Assembly (NCBI GenBank): GCA_937910255.1
Contig: CALEOQ010000397.1
Coordinates: 1-5,927 of the forward strand
Direction: 5' to 3'
Origin: an uncultured Caulobacteraceae bacterium
GTDB lineage: Bacteria > Pseudomonadota > Alphaproteobacteria > Caulobacterales > Caulobacteraceae
DNA length: 5,927 bases
Shown here: in pieces, positions 1 to 5,834 of the stretch
Layout: each line of letters starts with the position of its first letter
How positions within the stretch are numbered: the stretch's first letter is position 1
Made by a program: the position numbers and the translations under genes
The notes under the pieces: model-generated
What the model saw: the letters and a program-made list of their open reading frames with translations, nothing else
Database searches by the model: none
What the model was told of the DNA's origin: nothing

Positions 1-117
1 GGGCAAAGCTCTGTGTCACCCGAGGCTGTGTTCAGTGTGGTTAGTGTGTTTTTTTTTTCACGGACACGCCGACCACCGAGACCTACACTCTTTCCCTACA
101 CGACGCTCTTCCGATCT
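1..117 (+). other. Illumina P5 adapter and low-quality read end (artefact)
   Basis: Positions 60-117 align without gaps to the 58-base Illumina P5/universal adapter. I count five mismatches (61, 62, 65, 69, 82), and the last 35 bases, ending in the CTCTTCCGATCT block, match perfectly. Upstream lies a T-run (about 50-59) and then unstructured sequence at 1-49. This is what a reverse-complemented read gives when it runs through a short insert and the adapter and off the end of the template. None of it is genomic. It is open in the receptor frame, so an uncorrected ORF starting at position 13 gains about 35 false N-terminal residues, including the adapter-encoded peptide TLFPYTTLFRS. Confidence 0.97.
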
Positions 118-564
118 TTCAGCCCGACCCCGCAGCTCGATCTGCAGTCGAGCATCACCTACATGGAGGCCCGCCTCGACGAGCCGCTCTTCATCCTGTG
201 GTACGGCGCCGCGCCCGAGGGCTCGCAACTGCCGGGCTCGTCGGACTGGTCGGTCTCCAACACCGCCTCCTACCGGTTCGAGGCGGCCTATGATCCGACC
301 CTGACCCTGGCGCATCGCTATGTGTCTTCGGGCATCAGCGACCTGAACTCGGCCGTGCCGGGGATCACGCCCAACACCCAGGGCGACTACAACGTCATCG
401 ACCTTCGCCTGCGGGCGACGATCGGACCGACGTCGGTCACCCTGTTCGGGTCGAACCTGGGCGACGAGCGTGGCGTGACGCGCACCCTTCCCGAGGCCAA
501 TGGTCTCAGCCAGGGTCTGATCCGGCCGCGCACCGTCGGGGTGACCCTGAACTGGTCGCTCTAG
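118..564 (+). CDS. TonB-dependent outer-membrane receptor, C-terminal fragment
   Basis: This is the last 148 codons of a TonB-dependent receptor, the outer-membrane beta-barrel family that imports siderophores, vitamins, peptides or sugars using TonB/ExbBD energy. The 5' part, including plug domain and TonB box, is missing because the contig ends in adapter at 117. What remains shows alternating amphipathic strands typical of the barrel end: an LTLAHRYVSSG strand, a GDYNVIDLRLRA strand, a TSVTLFGSNLGDE segment (the usual 'V..N..D' pre-terminal strand) and the closing RPRTVGVTLNWSL strand. The family usually ends in an aromatic residue; here the end is W-S-L, slightly atypical. The substrate cannot be read from this fragment. 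The oligopeptidase B gene starts 50 bases downstream with no visible terminator between, so co-transcription and peptide uptake are plausible inferences. Family assignment is fairly sure; substrate is unknown. Confidence 0.85.
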   Translation, partial: FSPTPQLDLQSSITYMEARLDEPLFILWYGAAPEGSQLPGSSDWSVSNTASYRFEAAYDPTLTLAHRYVSSGISDLNSAVPGITPNTQGDYNVIDLRLRATIGPTSVTLFGSNLGDERGVTRTLPEANGLSQGLIRPRTVGVTLNWSL

Positions 565-602
565 GGCGCCACCGGGGCGGCCACCAGGCTTGAGTGCGAG
601 AC

Positions 603-606
603 GGAG
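603..606 (+). promoter_or_regulatory. Shine-Dalgarno site of the oligopeptidase B gene
   Basis: A GGAG motif lies 8 bases before the ATG at 615, a normal spacing. It supports this start, as does the signal peptide that begins immediately after it. The 565-614 gap shows no convincing promoter or hairpin terminator. Confidence 0.6.
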
Positions 607-614
607 CGTAGCTG

Positions 615-2774
615 ATGAACCGACGGACCCTGTTGCTATCGGCGGCGGGCCTGGCGCTGGCGCCAGGCCCTACCCTGGCCCAGGCCGACGTCGGTTCGAT
701 CAGCCCGCCTCGCCCGCCCCGGCGACCGTTGCGGATCGAACAGCTCGGTCGGGTCCGGCATGATCCCTACGCCTGGCTGCGCGATCCCAACTGGGCCGAG
801 GTCTCCCGCGACAGCAGGCTGATGTCGCCGGAGATCCGCGCCCACCTGGAGGCCGAAAACCGCTATGCCGAGGCCCTTCTGGCGCCGACGCAAGGGCGGC
901 AGGACGCCTATGCCCGGCGGATGATGGCCCTGGCCGAGGGCGACGAATCCCAACCGCCGGTTCCGGACGGCCCATGGGCCTACTACGCCTATGTGCGCCC
1001 CGGCGAGGACCACCCCGTCCATGCCCGCCGGCCGGTCGGCGGGGGCGAGGAACAGATCCTGCTGGATGAGCAGGACCGCGCTCGGGGCCACGCCTATTTC
1101 CGCACCATCGCGGCGGCCCACAGCCCCGACCATAGCCTGTTTGTCTGGGCCGAGGATGTGGAGGGCGGCGACCGCTACCGGATCTGCATCCGCGACCTGG
1201 CCACCGGCGAGGTCCGCGCCACGCCGCAAGCCGAGGGCTATGGCTGGGAAGGCCTGACGGTGTCGCCCTGCTCGCAGTGGGTGTTCTGGATCTGGCGCGA
1301 TCCCCTCGGCCGTCCGGCCAAGGTGTTCCGCCGTCCGTCCCGCGGCGACGCCGACACCCTGGTCTACGAGGAGGCCGACCCCGCCCTGTTCATGGGCCTG
1401 TCGCGCATGGCCTCCGGCGCCTTTGTCACCATCCATATCCTGGGGCCGGACGTAGACGAGGTCCGGCTGATCCCGGCGGCCGACCCCACAGCCGAACCCG
1501 TGTTGGTGGAGCCCCGCCAGCCTGGACTGCACTATCAAGTTCAGGAATGGAACGGTCGGCTGGTGATCCTCACCGACGCCGACGGCGCCCTGGACGGCAA
1601 GCTGATGACCGCGCCCCTCGACCGGCCCGGCCGCGCCCATTGGCAGGAATGGATCGCCCACGAGCCGGGGCGGCACATCCTGGAGATCCGGCCGCTGCGC
1701 GACCATCTGGTGCGCCGCCAGCGCCGCAATGGCCGCCTGGAGGTGATCGCGGTTCCGCAGGGCGGCGGCGATGAGGTGCAGGTGGCCTTCGATGAGGCGG
1801 CCTATCTCGTCACCCTGGAGCCGCAGCAGGCCTATGACACGGCGATCCTGCGCCTGAGCTGGCAATCCCCGCGGACGCCGCCCCGCTGGATCGACTGCGA
1901 CCTGGCGAGCGGCCGGCAGACCTTGGTCAAGGCCCGGCAGGTGGGCGCCGGATATTCCGCCGACGCCTATGAGGTCCGCAGCCTGTTTGCGCCCGCCCCC
2001 GACGGCGCGCAGATTCCGGTGACCGTCCTGATGCGCAAGGGCGCGGCGCTGGACGGCTCGGCGCCCCTGCTGCTCTACGCCTACGGCGCCTATGGGGTCT
2101 CCAGCGAGGCGGAGTTCTCCATCCCCGCCGTGGCGCTCGTGGAACAGGGCTTCATCTACGCCATCGCCCATGTGCGCGGCGGCTCCGAGAAGGGCCGCCA
2201 GTGGTTCCTGGATGGTCGCCGCTTCAAGAAGGCCAACACCTTCACCGACTTCATCGCCTGCGCCGAACACCTGATCGATCAGGGCTATAGCAAGCCCAAG
2301 CGCGTGGTCGCCTATGGCCTGTCGGCCGGCGGCCTGCTGATGGGCGCGGTGACCAATATGCGTCCGGACCTGTGGGGCGGCGTCATCGCCCAGGTGCCGT
2401 TCGTCGATATGCTGAACACCATGAGCGACGCCGACCATCCGCTGGTGCCCGCCTTCCGTCCCGACTGGGGCGATCCCCTGGCCGACCCGGAGGCCTACGA
2501 CTACATCGCGTCGATCTCGCCCTATGAGAACGTGCGGCCCCAGGCCTATCCGCCGATCCTGGCCACGGCCGGCGTCCGCGATCCGCGGGTCAGCTATTGG
2601 GAGCCGGGCAAGTGGGTCGCCGAGATCCGCGCGCAGGCGACCGGCGGCGGGCCGATCCTCTTCCTGACGGACATGGCGGCCGGCCACCAGGCGGCCGGCG
2701 GCCTGTCGTCCCAGTTCAAGCAGATGGGCCGCTTCTGGGCCTTCGCCGAGCAGAGCCTCGTATGGTCAGCATAA
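615..2774 (+). CDS. Exported oligopeptidase B-like serine peptidase (family S9A)
   Basis: A 719-residue prolyl-oligopeptidase-fold serine peptidase, closest to oligopeptidase B (PtrB), which cleaves short peptides, classically after Arg/Lys. Residues 1-24 form an export signal with twin arginines (MNRRTLLL), a short hydrophobic stretch and an AQA cleavage-like site, so a periplasmic, possibly Tat-exported, enzyme is inferred. Residues about 32-440 are the seven-bladed propeller (DPYAWLRD at its start, HSPDH). Residues about 455-715 are the alpha/beta hydrolase domain with AHVRGG. The catalytic triad reads Ser570 (GLSAGG), Asp656 (GVRDPRVSYWEP) and His691 (AAGHQ), spaced as in E. coli PtrB (532/617/652) plus one residue. 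The two S1-pocket glutamates of the enterobacterial enzyme (576 and 578) align to Phe614 and Pro616, so Arg/Lys preference is doubtful. E. coli PtrB has 686 residues and no signal peptide. The 3' end overlaps the amidase by 13 bases. Confidence 0.93.
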   Translation: MNRRTLLLSAAGLALAPGPTLAQADVGSISPPRPPRRPLRIEQLGRVRHDPYAWLRDPNWAEVSRDSRLMSPEIRAHLEAENRYAEALLAPTQGRQDAYARRMMALAEGDESQPPVPDGPWAYYAYVRPGEDHPVHARRPVGGGEEQILLDEQDRARGHAYFRTIAAAHSPDHSLFVWAEDVEGGDRYRICIRDLATGEVRATPQAEGYGWEGLTVSPCSQWVFWIWRDPLGRPAKVFRRPSRGDADTLVYEEADPALFMGLSRMASGAFVTIHILGPDVDEVRLIPAADPTAEPVLVEPRQPGLHYQVQEWNGRLVILTDADGALDGKLMTAPLDRPGRAHWQEWIAHEPGRHILEIRPLRDHLVRRQRRNGRLEVIAVPQGGGDEVQVAFDEAAYLVTLEPQQAYDTAILRLSWQSPRTPPRWIDCDLASGRQTLVKARQVGAGYSADAYEVRSLFAPAPDGAQIPVTVLMRKGAALDGSAPLLLYAYGAYGVSSEAEFSIPAVALVEQGFIYAIAHVRGGSEKGRQWFLDGRRFKKANTFTDFIACAEHLIDQGYSKPKRVVAYGLSAGGLLMGAVTNMRPDLWGGVIAQVPFVDMLNTMSDADHPLVPAFRPDWGDPLADPEAYDYIASISPYENVRPQAYPPILATAGVRDPRVSYWEPGKWVAEIRAQATGGGPILFLTDMAAGHQAAGGLSSQFKQMGRFWAFAEQSLVWSA

Positions 2775-4186
2775 GACGCGGCGACGCCTTCGCCATCGGC
2801 GCCCTCGACGCCCACGATCAGGCCGCCCTGGTGGCCCGCGGCGAGGTCACCGCCGCGGAGCTGACCGAAGCGGCCATCGTCCGCATTGAGGCCCTGGACC
2901 CCCAGTTGCTGTCGGTGAGCTGGCCCGCCTTTGATCTGGCCCGGTCGCGCGCTGCGGCGCCGCTCCCTGAAGGCCCGCTGGCCGGCGTTCCCTATCTGCT
3001 GAAGGATTCCCTGGACTATCCGGGTCTGCCCAGCCAGGCGGGGTCGGCCAGCCGCAGCACGGCGCCGCGCGATGTCGCCCATCCCTATGTCCGGCGACTG
3101 GACGCCGCAGGCCTCGTGCCCGTGGGCAAGTCGGCCATGCCGGAGTTCGGCCTGCTGCCGGTCACCGAGCCGCTGGTCGGGCCTGTGACCCGCAATCCCT
3201 GGTCGCCCGCCCATTCGCCCGGCGGCTCCAGCGGCGGGGCGGGCGCTGCGGTGGCCGCCGGCCTCGTCCCGCTGGCCCATGGCAGCGACGGCGCCGGCTC
3301 CATCCGCATTCCGTCCTCGGCCTGTGGCCTGCCAGGGCTGAAGCCCGGCCGCGGGACCACGGTGCGGGTGCGCGGCCGTCACGTGATCGAGGACCTGCTG
3401 GTGGGCGACAGCCTCATGGCCCGCAGCGTCCGCGACGTGGCCGCAGGCTTCGCGCTCGCCCGGCCGGCCCCGACGGCGCCGGTCAAAGGACCCAGCCGGC
3501 GGCGGCTCAAGATCGCCTATGCGAGCCGCACCCTGGCCGGCGCCGAGCCGCACGAGCGCCTGACCCGGGCCCTGGAGGACACCGTCAACCTCTGCGCCCG
3601 CCTGGGCCACGAGGTTCGCCCGGCCTGGCCGGCCATTGACGGCCCCGCCGCCGAGCGGGCCGAGCAGGTCCTGTGGAGCCACATCGGGGCTGATTGCGTC
3701 GACGCCGTCATCGCCGCCGGCCAGGACCCGGCGGTGGCGCTGGAGCCCTGGACCCGGGCCCTGGGCGAGATCGCCGCAGGCCTGAACCATGCAGACCTGG
3801 AAGCGGCCTATGGTCAGATCGCCGCCCTGCCGGGCCAGCTGGCCACCTTCTTTAGCGATTTCGACGTGCTGCTGACCCCGACGCTTTCGGCGCCGCCGCC
3901 CCTGATCGGCGAGATGTCGCCCGACCGCCCCGCCGACGAGCTGATGGCCAGGATGTTCGGCTGGTGTGGTTACACCCCCCTGCAGAACATGGCAGGCACC
4001 CCAGCCATGACCCTGCCGCTGGCCTGGGACGCGGCCGGTCTGCCGCTCGGCCTGATGTTCGCCGCCGACCGGGGGCAGGAAGACCTGCTGCTCGCCCTGG
4101 CCTTCGAACTGGAGGCCGCCGCCCCGTGGACATCGCGATGGCCGCAGATCTCGGTCAATGGAGGGGCTGATGGACGCGCCGCCTGA
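2762..4186 (+). CDS. Amidase-signature family hydrolase
   Basis: A 474-residue amidase-signature enzyme that hydrolyses carboxamides or related C-N bonds to acid and ammonia/amine using a Ser-cisSer-Lys triad. Visible landmarks are the N-terminal helix (LVARGEVTAAEL), catalytic Lys81 in GVPYLLKD, the Gly/Ser motif GGSSGG at 154-159 with cis-Ser156, and nucleophile Ser180 in SDGAGSIRIPSS. The Lys-cisSer-Ser spacings (75 and 24) equal those of mammalian FAAH (142/217/241), so the active site is intact. I start it at ATG 2762, inside the preceding gene. The frame stays open upstream to 2597, but that part is Arg/Pro/Gly-rich shadow of the peptidase gene and the recognisable fold begins after 2762. 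The Shine-Dalgarno is weak (GAG at 2753-2755), which fits coupling to the upstream gene. No signal peptide is seen, so it is probably cytoplasmic. The substrate is not predictable; the family also includes GatA, but a GatCAB context is absent. Confidence 0.93.
   Translation: MVSIRRGDAFAIGALDAHDQAALVARGEVTAAELTEAAIVRIEALDPQLLSVSWPAFDLARSRAAAPLPEGPLAGVPYLLKDSLDYPGLPSQAGSASRSTAPRDVAHPYVRRLDAAGLVPVGKSAMPEFGLLPVTEPLVGPVTRNPWSPAHSPGGSSGGAGAAVAAGLVPLAHGSDGAGSIRIPSSACGLPGLKPGRGTTVRVRGRHVIEDLLVGDSLMARSVRDVAAGFALARPAPTAPVKGPSRRRLKIAYASRTLAGAEPHERLTRALEDTVNLCARLGHEVRPAWPAIDGPAAERAEQVLWSHIGADCVDAVIAAGQDPAVALEPWTRALGEIAAGLNHADLEAAYGQIAALPGQLATFFSDFDVLLTPTLSAPPPLIGEMSPDRPADELMARMFGWCGYTPLQNMAGTPAMTLPLAWDAAGLPLGLMFAADRGQEDLLLALAFELEAAAPWTSRWPQISVNGGADGRAA
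4160..4164 (+). promoter_or_regulatory. Shine-Dalgarno site that decides the PaiB-like start
   Basis: A strong GGAGG (running on as GGAGGGG) ends 5 bases before the ATG at 4170. An alternative in-frame ATG at 4158 would overlap this motif and has no site of its own, so 4170 is the preferred start. Confidence 0.7.
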
Positions 4187-4793
4187 GAAGTACGCCGCGC
4201 AATCCGAGGCCGACGTTCTGGCCCTGGTCACCGCCAATCCCTTCGCCTGGGTGGTCAGCGCGGGCGAGGGCTTCTCGGCGACGCCCCTTCCCCTGCGGCC
4301 GCGCCTGGACGACGCGGGCCAACTCACCGCGCTCGCCGGACACTTCGCCAGGTCCAACCCCCAGGTGGCGCGGCTGCGGGCCGTCCCGCGCGCGCTGATG
4401 CTGTTCATGGGACCGCATGGCTATGTGTCCCCCTCCTGGATGGCGGACCGCACCCAGGCGCCGACCTGGACCTATGCCTGCGCCGCCTTCGAGTGCGACA
4501 TCACCTTCGATGAAAGCCCCGAGGCGACCCGCGCGGTGCTGGACGACCTGATCGAGACCATGGAGGCCGGTCGGCCCAAGGCGTGGGGCGCCGACGACAT
4601 GGGTCCGCGCTATGAGGGCCTGTCCCGCGGCGTGGTGGGCTTTCGCGCCGAAATCCGCGCCCGCCGGGTGGTGTTCAAGCTCGGCCAGGACGAACGAGAC
4701 GACGTCTTCGCCGACATCATGGCCGCCTTGCGCCAGCAGGGTCCGCAGGACCTGGCGCGCCTGATGGACGTCTACGCCGCCGCCCGCGAATGA
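4170..4793 (+). CDS. PaiB-like FMN-binding protein (FMN_bind_2 family)
   Basis: A 207-residue protein of the PaiB family, which has a flavin-reductase-like split-barrel fold. B. subtilis PaiB is described as a negative regulator of sporulation and protease genes, while for most members only FMN binding is inferred. Family landmarks in order: NPFAWVVS (23-30), SATPLPL (36-42), GHFARSNPQ (57-65), LFMGPHGYVSPSW (78-90), APTWTY (97-102), the W139-G140 region, a VVGFRAEI strand (155-162) and VFKLGQD (168-174). Several consensus positions differ: the usual MYxPxxF start is absent, PTWN is PTWT, and KLSQN is KLGQD. It is thus a divergent member and regulatory function should not be assumed. No paiA-type acetyltransferase lies beside it. 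It overlaps the amidase by 17 bases and the convergent AraC gene by 22. The start at 4170 is set by the GGAGG at 4160-4164. Confidence 0.88.
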   Translation: MDAPPEKYAAQSEADVLALVTANPFAWVVSAGEGFSATPLPLRPRLDDAGQLTALAGHFARSNPQVARLRAVPRALMLFMGPHGYVSPSWMADRTQAPTWTYACAAFECDITFDESPEATRAVLDDLIETMEAGRPKAWGADDMGPRYEGLSRGVVGFRAEIRARRVVFKLGQDERDDVFADIMAALRQQGPQDLARLMDVYAAARE

Positions 4794-5587
4794 TCGATCC
4801 CGGCTTCGAAATAGTGGCTGGGCGCCACTCCAAAGGCCCGCTGGAACATGGCGGTGAAGGCGCTGGGGCTGTTGTAGCCCACGTCGAAGGCCACCGTAGT
4901 GACGGCGCCGCCCAGGGACAGCAGCGACAGGGCGTGGGCCAGCCGCACCTGCTGGCGCCATTCGCTGAAGCTGATGCCCGTCTCGCGGCGGAAGGCGCGG
5001 GTGAAGGTTCGCCGGCCCATGCCCGACATGTCGGCGAAATGGTCGAGATCGGCCTCGTCGCCCGGGCTGTCCATGACAAGACGACAGGCCCGAAGCAGCC
5101 GCTCGTCCTGGGGCATCGGCACCTGCAGCGCCTGGACCGGATGCTCCACCGCCACGGCGATCTCGTCGAGGATCAGCTGCATGATCCGCGCTTCACGGCC
5201 GTCGAGGGCATACTCCACCGGCAGGTCGGAGGCCTCCAGGATCAGCTCTCGCAACAGGTTGCTGACCTTCAGCACCTGGCAGCGGTCCGGCAGGCGCCCA
5301 TCGGCGCCGGGCTCCACATAGAGGGTGCGCAGGGAGACATGGCCCCGGCAAAGCGCCTGGTGGCGCACGCCGGCCGGCATCCAGACCGCGCGTTGCGGCG
5401 GGATCGTGAAGCTGGTGTCGTCGGTCATCACCGACATCACGCCCGCGCTCGCATAGAGCAGTTGCGCCCGCTCGTGACTGTGGGGCGGGTCCATGAAGTG
5501 CGGCGGATACTCGTCCACCAGCACCGCCACGGGCCGGGGGACGTGCTGATAATCGTCGCCGCGTGTGCTCCGCTCCATATGGCCCAT
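4772..5587 (-). CDS. AraC-family transcriptional regulator, cupin sensor type
   Basis: A 271-residue AraC/XylS regulator. Residues about 20-95 form a cupin-type sensor domain (H36-S-H38 followed by ERAQLLYASAGVM, then IPPQRAVWMPAGVRH), resembling the sensor of E. coli NimR. Residues about 165-262 carry the paired helix-turn-helix DNA-binding domain: the first at about 181-205 (LDHFADMSGMGRRTFTRAF), the second at about 228-252 (VAFDVGYNSPSAFTAMFQRAFG), then the conserved P-S-H-Y-F end. It is complete, with a TAG stop at 4774-4772. Two in-frame ATGs are possible, at 5587 and 5578. Neither has a Shine-Dalgarno, and the first sits inside a -10-like box, so a leaderless start at 5578 is quite possible. 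The gene is convergent with the PaiB-like gene and divergent from the partial gene at 5719. AraC regulators of this type often control a divergent neighbour, here unidentified. The ligand is unknown. Confidence 0.93.
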   Translation of the reverse strand: MGHMERSTRGDDYQHVPRPVAVLVDEYPPHFMDPPHSHERAQLLYASAGVMSVMTDDTSFTIPPQRAVWMPAGVRHQALCRGHVSLRTLYVEPGADGRLPDRCQVLKVSNLLRELILEASDLPVEYALDGREARIMQLILDEIAVAVEHPVQALQVPMPQDERLLRACRLVMDSPGDEADLDHFADMSGMGRRTFTRAFRRETGISFSEWRQQVRLAHALSLLSLGGAVTTVAFDVGYNSPSAFTAMFQRAFGVAPSHYFEAGIDHSRAAA

Positions 5588-5614
5588 ACTAGACGATCAC
5601 GGGCCGATGGTCGA
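5586..5614 (-). promoter_or_regulatory. Putative promoter of the AraC-family gene
   Basis: On the minus strand, TCGACC (5614-5609) and TAGTAT (5591-5586) are separated by exactly 17 bases. Each matches four of six bases of the TTGACA/TATAAT consensus. The predicted +1 falls at about 5578-5579, on the second in-frame ATG, which would give a leaderless mRNA. This start class is common in Caulobacter-type bacteria. The call rests on pattern only. Confidence 0.35.
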
Positions 5615-5616
5615 CG

Positions 5617-5662
5617 GCGAGCCAGCCGGCAGCCTGCTATCGGCCTCAGACGCCTGGCTCGC
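5617..5662. repeat. Perfect 9-base inverted repeat in the divergent intergenic region
   Basis: GCGAGCCAG at 5617-5625 is exactly mirrored by CTGGCTCGC at 5654-5662 with 28 bases between. A second, overlapping pair, GCCTGC (5632-5637) and GCAGGC (5661-5666), could form an alternative structure. The element sits between the AraC-type gene and the divergent partial gene, immediately upstream of the putative -35, where an operator would be expected. AraC proteins more often use direct repeats, so the role is open. There is no U-run after it, so it is not a classic terminator. Confidence 0.5.
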
Positions 5663-5709
5663 AGGCGGCAAGGTCATCAATCAGGCGCCTATGCGCGCCA
5701 TAAGCGGTC

Positions 5710-5713
5710 AGGA
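5710..5713 (+). promoter_or_regulatory. Shine-Dalgarno site of the 3'-truncated gene
   Basis: AGGA lies 5 bases before the ATG at 5719. It is the main support, with the codon bias that follows, for a real translation start here. Confidence 0.5.
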
Positions 5714-5718
5714 CGAGC

Positions 5719-5834
5719 ATGAGCGGCATCCAAGGGCTGGGCGGCGCCGATCTGGATGACGCCGTGCGGGAGTTCATCACCCGCACCGGCGAAGACCATG
5801 CCCGCCATGCGCAAGGCCGCGCCCTGTCGCCTGC
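5719..5834 (+). CDS. Unrecognised gene, N-terminal fragment cut by adapter
   Basis: The first 38 codons of a gene whose remainder lies beyond the contig. The protein begins MSGIQGLGGADLDDAV and continues through EFITRTGEDHARHAQGRALSP. It is hydrophilic, with acidic and His/Arg-rich stretches, and shows no signal peptide, membrane segment or domain I can name. Support for it being real: a Shine-Dalgarno five bases upstream, an ATG, and third codon positions dominated by G/C like its neighbours. The apparent TAG stop at 5854-5856 is formed by adapter bases, so the ORF must not be read as a 45-residue small protein. It is divergent from the AraC-type gene with 131 bases between, making it the natural candidate for a regulated target. 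Function is unknown. Confidence 0.55.

Noticed and set aside
636..2687. 683-codon open frame on the minus strand
   Set aside because: It lies entirely antisense to the intact oligopeptidase B-like gene. Its composition (Gly, Ala, Arg, His, Gln-rich, no motifs) is what G+C-rich antisense frames give.
2597..2761. 55-codon N-terminal extension of the amidase
   Set aside because: The extension is an out-of-frame shadow of the peptidase gene. The family fold begins after the ATG at 2762, and the upstream residues are Arg/Pro/Gly-rich with no homology that I recognise.
615..2774. Lasso-peptide isopeptidase (AtxE-like) paired with a TonB-dependent receptor
   Set aside because: The receptor plus S9 peptidase pairing recalls lasso clusters. 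However, the sequence tracks oligopeptidase B motif by motif (GxSAGGLLMGA, AQVPFVD, YWEP), and no lasso precursor or maturation genes are present.
2762..4186. GatA subunit of the Glu-tRNA amidotransferase
   Set aside because: No GatB or GatC is adjacent, and the signature segment (SDGAGSIRIPSS) fits general amidases better than the GatA TDTGGS form.
2594..4408. 604-codon open frame on the minus strand
   Set aside because: It is antisense to the amidase with its intact catalytic triad, spans parts of three genes, and has low-complexity Gly/Arg/Gln composition without recognisable domains.
4790..5722. 310-codon plus-strand open frame over the AraC-type gene
   Set aside because: It is antisense to a clear AraC-family protein with both helix-turn-helix motifs, and its own translation shows no domain.
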